DNA of 27,316 nt from CAIUGU01 sp031398625 (lineage in GTDB: Bacteria; Pseudomonadota; Gammaproteobacteria; Steroidobacterales; Steroidobacteraceae), in the NCBI GenBank assembly GCA_031398625.1, contig JANNNQ010000205.1, positions 1-27,316 of the forward strand. The letters are read 5' to 3'. The position numbers were made by a program, and so were the translations under genes. This document shows, piece by piece, positions 9,050-17,193 of the stretch. How positions within the stretch are numbered: the stretch's first letter is position 1; the number at the start of each line of letters is the position of its first letter. The notes beneath the pieces were generated by a model. It did not search any database. It was not told the DNA's origin and saw nothing but the letters and a program-made list of their open reading frames with translations.

Positions 9050-12000
9050 TCAGCGCCCGGCTGCCTGCTTGCTCTTGGGGGCCTGACCGAGGGCAGTCAG
9101 CAACCGGTCCGCGGCTTCGAAACGGGGCTCTTCCAGTTCGAGTTTCTGCTGGAAACGGATTTTCCGGGGCCCGTCGAACCGGTGGGTTTTCGAGTGCAGC
9201 TGGACGTAACGGATGACCACCCCGGGGTCTGCTTCGGGTTTGGGGCCGAACGTCAGCGACCCGCCGCCGGGCCCGATATCCAGCTTGTGAATGCCTAACG
9301 CAGCGGCACGCAGCTTGAGTTCGGCGATCCGGAACAGGTTCTTCGCGGGTTCGGGCAGCAGGCCGAACCGGTCGATCATTTCCACCTGCAGCTCCCTGAG
9401 CTGGACGGCATCCGGCGCGCCGGCGATGCGCTTGTAGAGCACGAGCCTCAGGTGCACGTTGGGCATGTAGGTTTCCGGGAGGAGCGCGGGGACGTGCAGG
9501 TCGACCTCGGGTCCGCGATGCAACGGCTCGTCGAGGTTCGGGGTCTCGCCGGCCTTGAGCGCCGCCACAGCCCGCTCCAGCATCTCGAGGTAGAGCGCGA
9601 ACCCGATCTCCTGGATCTGGCCGCTCTGTTCGTCGCCCAGGAGCTCACCCGCACCGCGGATCTCGAGATCGTGCGTCGCCAGCGTGAAGCCCGCACCCAG
9701 GTCCTCGAGCGACTCGATCGCCTCGAGCCGTTTCACCGCGTCCGCCGTCATCGCCGCGCGTTCCGGAGTCAGCAGGTACGCATAGGCCTGGTGGTGCGAC
9801 CGGCCCACGCGTCCCCGCAGCTGGTGCAGCTGCGCCAGTCCCAGCTTGTCGGCGCGATCGATGATGATGGTGTTGGCTGCAGGCACGTCGATGCCGCTCT
9901 CGACGATGGTCGTGCACAGCAGGAGGTTGCAGCGCTGGTGGTAGAAGTCGAGCATGATCTGCTCGAGCTCGCGTTCCCGCATCTGTCCGTGGCCGATGGC
10001 GATGCGCGCCTCGGGGATGAGTTCGGTGAGCGCCTGCGCGGTCTTCTCGATGGTCTCGACGCTGTTGTGGACGTAGTAGATCTGGCCACCGCGGCGGATC
10101 TCTCGCAACGCGGCTTCGCGTATCAGCTGCGGCTCCCAGCGGGATACGAACGTCTTGATGGCCAGCCGCGAGGGCGGGGGGGTCGTGATCAGCGAGAGAT
10201 CGCGGAGACCGCCCATCGCCATGTTCAGCGTACGTGGAATGGGAGTGGCGGTGAGGGTCAGAACATCTACGTCGGCCCTGAGCGCTTTGAGCTTTTCCTT
10301 GTCCTTTACCCCAAAGCGATGCTCTTCGTCGATGATGAGCAACCCCAGGTTCCTGAACTCAAGGCCCGACTGCAGCAGGCGATGCGTGCCTACGACGATG
10401 TCGACCTTGCCATCCGTCAGCCCCTGCAGGACTCCCTGCATCTGCGCGCTGGTCCGGAACCTCGACAGGGTTTCAACCCGCACCGGCCAGTCCGCGAAGC
10501 GGTCGGCAAACGTCTGGTAGTGCTGTTGCGCGAGCAGCGTCGTCGGCACCAGCACCGCCACCTGCTTGCCCGCCTGCACGGTGACGAACGCAGCGCGCAA
10601 GGCGACTTCGGTCTTGCCGAAGCCCACGTCGCCGCACACGACGCGATCCATGGCCTTCTCGCTCGCGAGATCCGCGACCACACTGGCAATGGCCTGGGTC
10701 TGGTCCGGGGTTTCCTCGAACTGGAACGCCGCTTCAAAGGCGCGCAGCTCGGCTGCGCCTGCAATGATTTTCTGTCCATGGCGCGCGGCGCGGCGGGAAT
10801 ACAGGTCCAGCAGCTCGGCGGCCGTATCGTGAATGCGCTGTGCGGCTTTCTTGCGGGCTTTGCCCCACGCGTCGCTGCCCAGCTTGTGCAAGGGCGCTGT
10901 TTCCGCAGGCGCGCCGGTGTAACGGCTGACCAGCGCGAGCGATTGCACGGGCACATACAGCTTGTCGTTGTCGGCGTACTCGAGCACCAGGAACTCGCCC
11001 GGCATGCCGCCGACTTCCATCGTCTTGAGCCCGAGATAGCGGCCGACACCGTATTCCTCGTGCACGACCGGCGAGCCGGGATGCAGGTCGGAGAGTTCGC
11101 GGACGATTTTTTCCGGATCGCGATCGGCACGCCGCCGCCGCCGTTCCTGCCGTGCCCGTTCGCCGAACAGCTGTTCTTCCGCCACCAGTGCGAGCGCGGG
11201 CGAATCGAGCACGAGCCCGCTTGCGATCGGCGAGACCGTGACCGCCACTTTGGCAGTGCCGTCGAGAAATGCCTGCCAGGAATCGACGGCCTCGACAGCG
11301 ACGCGGCGTTTGCGGAGCAGGTCGAACAGCATCTCGCGCCGGCCCGCCGATTCCGCCGCCAGCAGCACGCGGCCTGCAAAGCGGTCCAGGAATGCCAGCA
11401 GTTCCCGCGCCGGTTCCTCGGCTCGCGGATCGATCTTCAGGGCCGGCGGTCGCTGCGTTCGGAAATTCCGGTGGGGCAACGAGCGGTTCAGGGGGTCGAG
11501 TTCCAGCTTCGAGATCTCGATGCGCCGGAAACCAGCGAGACGCCCTTCGAGCTCCGCGGGAGGCAGGAAGAGTTCCTCCGGCCTGAGCACGGGCCGTTGC
11601 GTGTCATGGCCGCGCTGGTCGTAGCGCGCCTCGATTTCAGCCCACGAATGCGCGAGTACGGCGCTGAGGTCCGTGTCCGTCGCCATGACGGCGCCGGCCG
11701 GCAGGAAATCGAGCAGCGACGCCGTGCGTTCGAAGAAGAGGGGCAGGTAGTACTCGATGCCGGCGGAGGCGGCGCCTTCGCTGACGTCGCGATAGATGGC
11801 CATCTGCGTGAGGTCGCCTTCGAAACGCGTCCGGTAACGGCGGCGGAAGCCCTGGATGCCTTCGGGCGTCAACGGGAACTCGCGTGCAGGCAGCAGCTTG
11901 ATGGTCTCTACCTTGTCACCGGAGCGCTGCGTTTCCGGATTGAACAGCCGGATGCTCTCGACCTCGTCGTCGAACAGGTCGATGCGAAACGGGCTTGCGC

Positions 12001-12571
12001 TTCCCATCGCATACAGGTCGAGCAGCGAGCCGCGGACGGCAAATTCGCCCGGCGCCATCACCTGCGAAGTGCTGGCGTAACCTGCACTGGCCAAGCGTGT
12101 CCGCAGGTTCTCCAGATTGAGCTTCGCGCCGACGCGGATATCGAAGGCGTGGCCCTGGATATAGGCAGCCGGGGCAATGCGTTGCAGGAGCGTTTCGAGA
12201 TCGACGACGAGCAGGCCCTGCCGCCATCCAGGCAGTTCCGCGAGCAGCTGCAGGCGCCGCGAGACGATGTCCGGGTGCGGCGAGAACAGGTCGTAGGGCA
12301 GGGTCTCCCAGTCCGGAAACACGGCGATCGGCAGCGAGTCCGAAGCAAAGAAGCGCAGTTCGTCGGCGAGCTGGCTCGCCGCCCGGGCGTTGGCGGTGAC
12401 GACCACCAGCGGTTCCGCCAGATCGAGCGCGGCCTGGCTTAAGCGCAGGGCAGGGGCCGAGCCATAGAGCTGACCCCACTGCACGCGCGGTGCGGAAGGG
12501 CTGGGGAGAAGGGTATTATCTTTCACAGAATCAATATCTTGCGGATTATCTGAAAAGGCGGCGCAATGCAT
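9050..12571 (-). CDS. mfd: Transcription-repair coupling factor Mfd
   Basis: Mfd removes RNA polymerase stalled at DNA lesions and recruits UvrA for nucleotide excision repair. The 1173-residue protein has the full family layout. A UvrB-like N-terminal module is marked by FPDWETLPYDLFSPHPDI, and an RNA polymerase-interacting CarD-like domain by VVHEEYGVGRYLGL. The superfamily 2 translocase has Walker A GDVGFGKT (647-654), the DEEH box (748-751), TATPIPRTLNMAM and the QLRGRVGRS motif. The C-terminal regulatory domain contains RLVLYKRIA and DRFGLLPEP. ATG 12571 has no strong Shine-Dalgarno sequence; GTG 12526, 15 codons inside, is an alternative and removes a non-conserved leader. It is slightly longer than E. 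coli Mfd (1148). Confidence 0.97.
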   Translation of the reverse strand: MHCAAFSDNPQDIDSVKDNTLLPSPSAPRVQWGQLYGSAPALRLSQAALDLAEPLVVVTANARAASQLADELRFFASDSLPIAVFPDWETLPYDLFSPHPDIVSRRLQLLAELPGWRQGLLVVDLETLLQRIAPAAYIQGHAFDIRVGAKLNLENLRTRLASAGYASTSQVMAPGEFAVRGSLLDLYAMGSASPFRIDLFDDEVESIRLFNPETQRSGDKVETIKLLPAREFPLTPEGIQGFRRRYRTRFEGDLTQMAIYRDVSEGAASAGIEYYLPLFFERTASLLDFLPAGAVMATDTDLSAVLAHSWAEIEARYDQRGHDTQRPVLRPEELFLPPAELEGRLAGFRRIEISKLELDPLNRSLPHRNFRTQRPPALKIDPRAEEPARELLAFLDRFAGRVLLAAESAGRREMLFDLLRKRRVAVEAVDSWQAFLDGTAKVAVTVSPIASGLVLDSPALALVAEEQLFGERARQERRRRRADRDPEKIVRELSDLHPGSPVVHEEYGVGRYLGLKTMEVGGMPGEFLVLEYADNDKLYVPVQSLALVSRYTGAPAETAPLHKLGSDAWGKARKKAAQRIHDTAAELLDLYSRRAARHGQKIIAGAAELRAFEAAFQFEETPDQTQAIASVVADLASEKAMDRVVCGDVGFGKTEVALRAAFVTVQAGKQVAVLVPTTLLAQQHYQTFADRFADWPVRVETLSRFRTSAQMQGVLQGLTDGKVDIVVGTHRLLQSGLEFRNLGLLIIDEEHRFGVKDKEKLKALRADVDVLTLTATPIPRTLNMAMGGLRDLSLITTPPPSRLAIKTFVSRWEPQLIREAALREIRRGGQIYYVHNSVETIEKTAQALTELIPEARIAIGHGQMRERELEQIMLDFYHQRCNLLLCTTIVESGIDVPAANTIIIDRADKLGLAQLHQLRGRVGRSHHQAYAYLLTPERAAMTADAVKRLEAIESLEDLGAGFTLATHDLEIRGAGELLGDEQSGQIQEIGFALYLEMLERAVAALKAGETPNLDEPLHRGPEVDLHVPALLPETYMPNVHLRLVLYKRIAGAPDAVQLRELQVEMIDRFGLLPEPAKNLFRIAELKLRAAALGIHKLDIGPGGGSLTFGPKPEADPGVVIRYVQLHSKTHRFDGPRKIRFQQKLELEEPRFEAADRLLTALGQAPKSKQAAGR

Positions 12572-12620
12572 TCACTCGGAATGGCGCCGTGGGCGTCTCC
12601 GCAGGGGACGGAAGGTTAAC

Positions 12621-12680
12621 AGGGAAGGGCGGAAGGAGGGGAAGGGAGGGGGAAGCCGGGGAAGCCGGAGAAGCCGGAGG
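12621..12680. repeat. G-rich tract and GAAGCCGGR nonamer repeats upstream of mfd
   Basis: A purine tract with several runs of three or more G (12622-12652) is followed by three tandem nonamers, GAAGCCGGG (12652-12660), GAAGCCGGA (12661-12669) and GAAGCCGGA (12670-12678). Just after, GGCTTGCTTGCTTCC (12681-12695) is a loose inverted counterpart, and imperfect GACTCAAG repeats extend to about 12735. Four G-runs are close enough for a possible quadruplex, although one loop is 8 nt. On the mfd transcript strand the tract is C-rich. Confidence 0.55.
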
Positions 12681-12747
12681 GGCTTGCTTGCTTCCTCACT
12701 TCCCGACTCAAGGAAGGGGCCGACTCAAGTCAGGGGCCAGCCGTTTC

Positions 12748-13008
12748 CTATCTGACGGTAACCGTGTGAATCACGTGGCTGTGTTCGAAGTACACGACGA
12801 ACCCCGGGTATTCCCAGCGTGTGATCGGGGGCTGTCCGACCGCGGCAGCGCGGTTGCTGGGGGCGCCGAAGGCGGACTCGACGCGGGCCATCGTCATGCC
12901 TCGGGCAGGATGATTGGCCGCCTCAGGCGCGGACCCCGGGGACTGGGCATGGCTCAAGGTGGCGACAAGCGCCAGGCCGGCGGTGGCAACAACGGAAGGC
13001 AAGCGCAT
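12748..13008 (-). CDS. Small secreted protein with a BamE/SmpA-like motif
   Basis: 86 residues: a signal peptide (MRLPSVVATAGLALVATLSHA, likely cleaved after AHA-type residues near 21) and a short mature domain. That domain has RGMTMARVESAFGAP and WEYPGFVVYFEHSHVIHTV, resembling the SmpA/OmlA (BamE) fold pattern, in which a GM-T-V-FG-P helix-turn is followed by beta strands. There is no lipobox cysteine, so it is probably soluble in the periplasm. A perfect AGGAGG 6 nt before ATG 13008 decides the start; an upstream ATG at 13053 would put 15 extra residues before the signal peptide. Function unknown. It is divergent from lolC and about 176 bp upstream of mfd on the same strand. Confidence 0.72.
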   Translation of the reverse strand: MRLPSVVATAGLALVATLSHAQSPGSAPEAANHPARGMTMARVESAFGAPSNRAAAVGQPPITRWEYPGFVVYFEHSHVIHTVTVR

Positions 13009-13014
13009 GGGGTT

Positions 13015-13040
13015 CCTCCTCGAACTCAATCGGGAATATA
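13015..13040 (-). promoter_or_regulatory. AGGAGG ribosome binding site and -10-like box for the small secreted protein
   Basis: On the minus strand AGGAGG (13015-13020) lies 6 nt before the ATG at 13008, the best Shine-Dalgarno sequence in the window. TATATT (13035-13040) upstream is a plausible -10, but no convincing -35 is seen. The ribosome site is solid, the promoter tentative. Confidence 0.5.
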
Positions 13041-13096
13041 GCACCGCGGACATGTAGCATCGGGGCCCGGCAGAAAACCGTGCTTCATTTCACTGA

Positions 13097-14353
13097 ATGT
13101 TCCATCCCCTGTCGCTGTTCATCGGTCTCCGCTACGTCCTCCGGCGTACCCAGGGATTCTTCGTCTCCTTCATCAGCTGGGTCTCGATGCTTGGCATCTG
13201 CGTCGGCGTGGCCGCGCTGATCACGGTCCTGTCGGTCATGAACGGCTTCGAGTCGGAACTCCGCAGCCGGCTGCTCAACATGGCGTCCCATGCCACCTTG
13301 AGTGCGGGCCCCGGCGTCATGGCCGAGTGGCCGCGGCTGGCAGAAGAGGCGCGGAACCAGCCCGGCGTCATTGGCGTGGCCCCGTATGTCGAGATGCAGG
13401 CGATGGTGGGGCGCGGGCTCGATCTCAGTGGCGCGCTCATCCGCGGCATCCTCCCTGACGTCGAGGGTCAGGTCGCCGACCTCAGTCCATTCCTGCGTGC
13501 AGGTTCCCTGGAGGATCTCGTTCCAGGCGAGCGCCGCATCGTGCTCGGGATCGGGCTCGCATACGGCCTGGGTGTCCAGGTCGGCGACGAGCTGACGGTG
13601 CTGATCCCGCAGGTGATTGCAGCATCGGGCGGGTCGTTCGACATCCGGCCACGCATCCAGAGTTTCACGGTAAGCGGCATTTTCGAGGCCGGATTGCAGG
13701 AAAGCGACAACGTCCTGGCCCTCGTCGCGCTGGGAGACGCCGCGGAACTGGCCGGTACCGATGGCTCGCCCACGGGCTTGCGGCTCAAGTTTGCCGATAT
13801 CTTTGCGGCCCCCACGGCGGCACCCCTCGTTGCAACCGCGCTGGGCGGCGGTTTCACGGTGAGCGACTGGTCGAAGGAGAACGCCAGTTATTTCCGCGCG
13901 GTGCGCATCGAGAAAACGATGATGACCCTGATCCTCATGCTCATCGTCGCCGTGGCGGCATTCAACATCGTGGCGGCACTCGTGATGGTCGTGAATGAAA
14001 AGCGCACCGACATTGCCATCCTGCGCACGCTGGGCCTCTCGCCTCGCAGCGTCGTTGCCGTGTTCATGACGCAGGGCGTCGTGATCGGCTGGGTGGGGAC
14101 GATGCTGGGCGTCGTGCTCGGACTCATGCTCGCCCTGAACGTGGAGACGATCGTGCCGGCGCTCGAAAGCCTCTTCGGCGTGCGGGTGATGGATCCGGAG
14201 GTGTACTACATCACCGAGATTCCCTCGGAAGTGCATGCCGCGCAGGTCGCTGCGATCGGCTGCGTGGCCCTGGTGCTGTCGATCCTCTCCACGATCTATC
14301 CCTCGATCCGCGGCTCCCGCACCGAACCGGCCGAGGCGCTGCGGTATGAGTAG
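13097..14353 (+). CDS. lolC: Lipoprotein-releasing ABC transporter permease, LolC-like
   Basis: 418 residues of the LolC/LolE family, which with LolD extracts lipoproteins from the inner membrane for delivery to LolA. It starts FHPLSLFIGLRYVLRR as LolC proteins do. The first membrane helix lies about residues 20-50, with the conserved LSVMNGFESEL just after. A large periplasmic (MacB-like) domain follows, then three C-terminal helices; VAVAAFNIVAALVMVVNEKR and DIAILRTLGLSPR mark the first of these and the cytoplasmic coupling region. No clear Shine-Dalgarno precedes ATG 13097. It overlaps the next permease gene by 8 nt. Which paralogue is functionally LolC or LolE is assigned by order and N-terminal similarity only. 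Confidence 0.88.
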   Translation: MFHPLSLFIGLRYVLRRTQGFFVSFISWVSMLGICVGVAALITVLSVMNGFESELRSRLLNMASHATLSAGPGVMAEWPRLAEEARNQPGVIGVAPYVEMQAMVGRGLDLSGALIRGILPDVEGQVADLSPFLRAGSLEDLVPGERRIVLGIGLAYGLGVQVGDELTVLIPQVIAASGGSFDIRPRIQSFTVSGIFEAGLQESDNVLALVALGDAAELAGTDGSPTGLRLKFADIFAAPTAAPLVATALGGGFTVSDWSKENASYFRAVRIEKTMMTLILMLIVAVAAFNIVAALVMVVNEKRTDIAILRTLGLSPRSVVAVFMTQGVVIGWVGTMLGVVLGLMLALNVETIVPALESLFGVRVMDPEVYYITEIPSEVHAAQVAAIGCVALVLSILSTIYPSIRGSRTEPAEALRYE

Positions 14354-15593
14354 CCTCTACGAGCTGTTGATCGGCCGCCGGTACCTGAGGTCCGCTAAGG
14401 GCAACGGCTTCGTCTCCTTCATTTCCGTCATCTCGATGGCCGGAGTGGCCATCGGCGTGGCGGTGCTCATCGTCGTGCTGTCGGTGATGAATGGCTTCGA
14501 GACCGAGCTGCGTGGCCGCATCCTCAGTATGACGTCGCACGCCACGATCAGCGGCTTTGGCGCGGGCCTTGCGGAATGGCGCGATGTGCGGGAGCAGGCA
14601 CTGGCCGGCCCGGATGTGGTGGCTGCGGCTCCGTACATCGAAGAACAGGCGATGCTGGTCGCGGGGCAGCGGACGAGCGGGGCACTGGTTCGCGGCGTGC
14701 TGCCCGAGGAAGAAGGGAAGGTATCGGCGATTGCCGAGCGCACGACGGCCGGGTCCTTTGCGAACCTTGTTGCAGGAAAGTTCGGCGTCGTCCTCGGGAA
14801 CGAACTGGCCACCGCGCTGGATGTGGCAGTCGGCGATCGCGTCGTGCTGGTGATCGCCCAGGGATCAGTGACGCCCGCCGGTGTCGTGCCCCGCATGCGG
14901 CGGTTCGAAGTGGTCGGTATCTTCTCCGCGGGCATGTACGAGTACGACCGCAATCTCGCGTACGTGCACCTGGACGACGCCGCTCGGCTGTATCGTTTCG
15001 GCGATGCCGTTTCGGGATTGCGGCTCAGCCTGCGCGACCTGTTCGCGGCCCCCGCGGTCGTCCACGATCTGGCGCTGGCACTGGGCGGGGGCTACTACGT
15101 TGACGACTGGACACGTCGTCATGCCAATTTCTTCCGCTCGATCCAGATCACCAAGTCGGTGATGTTCGTGATCCTGCTGCTGGTCGTTGCGGTCGCTGCA
15201 TTCAACATCGTGTCTACGCTCGTGATGGTGGTGAAGGACAAGCGCGCCGACATCGCGATCCTCCGGACCATGGGCTCGGAGCCCCGCAGCATCCTCGCGA
15301 TCTTTCTGAGCCAAGGCGTAATGATTGGCCTCCTTGGAGTGCTTTCAGGTGTGCTGCTCGGCGTGGTCCTGGCCACCAATCTCGAAACGCTCGTCCATGG
15401 CCTGGAGCGCCTGGCCAATACCCAGTTCCTGGATGCCAAGCTCTACTTCATGAGCGACCTGCCCGCGCGCGTCGAATGGGCAGATGTCGCCAAGATCTGC
15501 GCCACTGCGTTCGGCCTCTGCTGCCTGTCGACGCTGTATCCGGCATGGCGTGCCGCGCGGATCCAGCCTGCGCAGGCGTTGAGGCATGAGTAG
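14346..15593 (+). CDS. lolE: Lipoprotein-releasing ABC transporter permease, LolE-like
   Basis: 415 residues, a clear paralogue of the preceding permease with the same layout: an N-terminal helix after GRRYLRSAKGNGFVSFIS, LSVMNGFETEL, a periplasmic domain, then three helices beginning VAVAAFNIVSTLVMVVKDKR. The last phrase and the C-terminal FLDAKLYFMSDLPARVEW resemble E. coli LolE more than LolC. ATG 14346 overlaps the end of the upstream gene, indicating translational coupling. Unlike the E. coli order lolC-lolD-lolE, both permeases precede the ATPase, and 245 bp of heptamer repeats separate this gene from lolD. Confidence 0.88.
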   Translation: MSSLYELLIGRRYLRSAKGNGFVSFISVISMAGVAIGVAVLIVVLSVMNGFETELRGRILSMTSHATISGFGAGLAEWRDVREQALAGPDVVAAAPYIEEQAMLVAGQRTSGALVRGVLPEEEGKVSAIAERTTAGSFANLVAGKFGVVLGNELATALDVAVGDRVVLVIAQGSVTPAGVVPRMRRFEVVGIFSAGMYEYDRNLAYVHLDDAARLYRFGDAVSGLRLSLRDLFAAPAVVHDLALALGGGYYVDDWTRRHANFFRSIQITKSVMFVILLLVVAVAAFNIVSTLVMVVKDKRADIAILRTMGSEPRSILAIFLSQGVMIGLLGVLSGVLLGVVLATNLETLVHGLERLANTQFLDAKLYFMSDLPARVEWADVAKICATAFGLCCLSTLYPAWRAARIQPAQALRHE

Positions 15594-15597
15594 ACTT

Positions 15598-15681
15598 GGC
15601 TACAGGCTACAGGCTACAGGCTAGAGGCTAGAGGTGAAGTCAAGAAGACTTTGGGCTTTGGGCTTTGGACTTTAGGCTTTG
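15598..15681 (+). repeat. Compound heptamer array of GGCTNNN type (12 units)
   Basis: In one unbroken 7-nt register this reads GGCTACA x3, GGCTAGA x2, GGTGAAG, TCAAGAA, GACTTTG, GGCTTTG x2, GACTTTA, GGCTTTG. It starts 4 bp after the lolE stop. The shared register shows that the ACA-type and TTG-type units belong to one family that has drifted. The TTG-type part can pair with the inverted array at 15778-15833. The 90 bp between the arrays show no gene. Confidence 0.9.
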
Positions 15682-15771
15682 GGTAAGATCCGACAAGAAA
15701 CACCGAATAGTCAGCCGGACGATGACCAAATTCCATAAGGCTTGCATCGTCTACCCTCGGCCATGAATTTT

Positions 15772-15833
15772 TCTGGCCAAAGCCCAAAGCCCAAAGCCCA
15801 AAGCCCAAAGCCCAAAGCCCAAAGCCCAAAGCC
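15772..15833 (-). repeat. Inverted heptamer array (GGCTTTG)8 with GCCAGA end motif, next to lolD
   Basis: On the minus strand eight perfect GGCTTTG units (15778-15833) are followed in register by GCCAGA (15772-15777). On the plus strand the array ends 5 bp before the lolD ATG at 15839, where a ribosome binding site would normally lie. Perfect identity of all eight units suggests recent expansion. It is complementary to the GGCTTTG part of 15647-15681. Confidence 0.92.
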
Positions 15834-15838
15834 TCTAT

Positions 15839-16549
15839 ATGCGTGACCAGACAATGACTAACCTTGACGCCTCTACTTCCGTGCTCGAATGCCGCTCCCT
15901 CGTCAAGACCTTCCAGCAAGGTGACGCTCGCGTCGATGTGCTGCGCGGGGTTGAGTTCTCGGTGGCAGCCGGTGACCGCGTGGCCATCATCGGCGCTTCC
16001 GGTTCGGGCAAGACCACGCTGCTGCAGTTGCTGGGCGGCCTCGACCTGCCGACGAGCGGCGAGGTGCTGATCGCGGGACAGAAAGTGGGCGAGCTGTCCG
16101 ATGCCGCACGCGGCTCCTTGAGAAATCGGGCACTCGGCTTCGTCTACCAGTTCCATCACCTGTTGCCGGAATTCAGCGCCCTCGAGAATGTCGCGATGCC
16201 ACTGCTCATCCGGCGTGTGCCTGTCAGTGAAGCGATCGCAGCTGCCCGCGGACTCCTGGAGCGAGTGGGTCTAGGCGCGCGTCTCGAACACCGGCCCGGC
16301 CAGTTGTCAGGCGGTGAACGTCAACGTGCTGCCGTCGCGCGTGCGCTGGTGACCAAGCCACAGGTGGTGCTGGCCGACGAGCCCACCGGCAATCTCGATG
16401 GCGGCAACGCCTCGCAGGTGTTCGAGCTGATGCTCGAGCTCAATCGCGAATCCGGGACGGCGCTGGTGATCGTTACCCATGCGCCGGAACTCGCGGCGCG
16501 AATGCAGAAGGTCTATCGGCTGGAAGAGGGCAGGCTGGCAACCGCCTGA
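15839..16549 (+). CDS. lolD: Lipoprotein-releasing ABC transporter ATPase LolD
   Basis: LolD powers lipoprotein release by the LolCE permeases. The 236-residue product has Walker A GASGSGKTT, the Q-loop region GFVYQFHHLLPEFSALENVAMPLL (Lol-specific wording of the Q-loop), signature LSGGERQRAAVARAL, Walker B VVLADEPTGNLDGG and the switch His in VTHAPEL. ATG 15839 gives a length close to E. coli LolD (233); ATG 15854, five codons in, is an equally possible start. Neither has a Shine-Dalgarno sequence, because the (CAAAGCC)8 repeat occupies that position. The gene is convergent with the GNAT gene, with only 8 bp between stops. Confidence 0.94.
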   Translation: MRDQTMTNLDASTSVLECRSLVKTFQQGDARVDVLRGVEFSVAAGDRVAIIGASGSGKTTLLQLLGGLDLPTSGEVLIAGQKVGELSDAARGSLRNRALGFVYQFHHLLPEFSALENVAMPLLIRRVPVSEAIAAARGLLERVGLGARLEHRPGQLSGGERQRAAVARALVTKPQVVLADEPTGNLDGGNASQVFELMLELNRESGTALVIVTHAPELAARMQKVYRLEEGRLATA

Positions 16550-16557
16550 CGCCGGCC

Positions 16558-16983
16558 TCAGGTCCTGCGCCGCATCACCCGGTGCAGAATGCCGGCTTCC
16601 AGGAATTCCTCGCCTTCAGCGATGAAACCGAAGCGTTCATAGAACGGAGCGGCAACTGTCTGCGCGTTCAGGATGAGTTCGGGAAGCCCAAGCTCGCGGG
16701 CCTTCTCCATCAGGGCTTCGAGCAGCGCTCCGCCGACGCCTGAGCCGCGGGCGGCTTTCAGCACGGCCATGCGGCCGATGTGGCCGTCGCCCAGCAATCT
16801 CCCCGTCCCCACCGGCATGCCTGCGTCGTCGTACGCGATGGCGTGCCAGCTGGGTGCATCGAAGTTGTCCCATTCGAGCTCGACCGGCACCTGCTGTTCC
16901 TCGATGAACACGCTCCAGCGGATGGCCCGCGCATGTTCGCGCAGCGTTTCCCAGTCGGCGATGACGATGTGGAGGAGGGGCAT
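16558..16983 (-). CDS. GNAT-family N-acetyltransferase (ElaA/YjcF-like)
   Basis: 141 residues. The N-terminal RWSVFIEEQQVPVELEWD pattern is typical of the ElaA/YjcF-like group, followed by GTGRLLGDGHIGRMAVLKAARGSGVGGALL, whose RGSGVGG turn is the acetyl-CoA pyrophosphate-binding loop, and FYERFGFIAEGEEFLEAGI near the end. The acceptor substrate is unknown for most of this group. No Shine-Dalgarno sequence is visible before ATG 16983. An inverted pair of heptamer repeats lies just upstream, between it and the DUF2062 gene on the same strand. Confidence 0.85.
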   Translation of the reverse strand: MPLLHIVIADWETLREHARAIRWSVFIEEQQVPVELEWDNFDAPSWHAIAYDDAGMPVGTGRLLGDGHIGRMAVLKAARGSGVGGALLEALMEKARELGLPELILNAQTVAAPFYERFGFIAEGEEFLEAGILHRVMRRRT

Positions 16984-17004
16984 GGAGAAGGCTGGAGGAG
17001 AAAG

Positions 17005-17031
17005 GGCTACAGGCTACAGGCTACAGCCAGA
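17005..17031 (+). repeat. Heptamer array (GGCTACA)3 with GCCAGA end motif
   Basis: Three GGCTACA units (17005-17025) are followed in register by GCCAGA (17026-17031). The units are identical to those at 15598-15618. The array lies 21 bp upstream of the minus-strand GNAT start and is complementary to the array at 17091-17146, so the two can form a hairpin around a spacer of about 60 nt. Confidence 0.88.
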
Positions 17032-17090
17032 ATTGAAGAGATGCGGAGCTGCAATCGCAATCGTCCTGAGGTCTTCGCGGTCTCTTCGCC

Positions 17091-17146
17091 TGTAGCCTGT
17101 AGCCTGTAGCCTGTAGCCTGTAGCCTGTAGCCTGTAGCCTGTAGCC
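17091..17146 (-). repeat. Inverted heptamer array (GGCTACA)8
   Basis: Eight perfect TGTAGCC units on the plus strand (GGCTACA on the minus strand). The copy number matches the eight-unit array at 15778-15833, although the unit sequence differs. No GCCAGA is found at the inner end here; the inward minus-strand sequence reads GGCGAAGAGACC. It lies in the gap between the DUF2062 and GNAT genes. Confidence 0.9.
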
Positions 17147-17193
17147 TCCCGCCCGCAACCGCATTTCTGCACATTTGCGCAACCATTCCGGCT

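Noticed and set aside
9452..12442. A 996-codon open frame on the plus strand opposite mfd
   Set aside because: Its phase mirrors the mfd codon pattern in GC-rich DNA; it has no recognisable domain, is rich in Arg, Glu and His as expected of such shadows, and Mfd on the other strand is complete.
15614..15838. Peptide repeats such as GLWALGF read from the heptamer array on the minus strand
   Set aside because: Three 7-nt units make seven codons, so any open frame through the array yields a repeating peptide; there is no start signal or conserved partner domain.
15598..17146. Heptamer arrays considered as CRISPR arrays
   Set aside because: Units are directly adjacent without spacers, are far too short for CRISPR repeats, and no cas gene is present.
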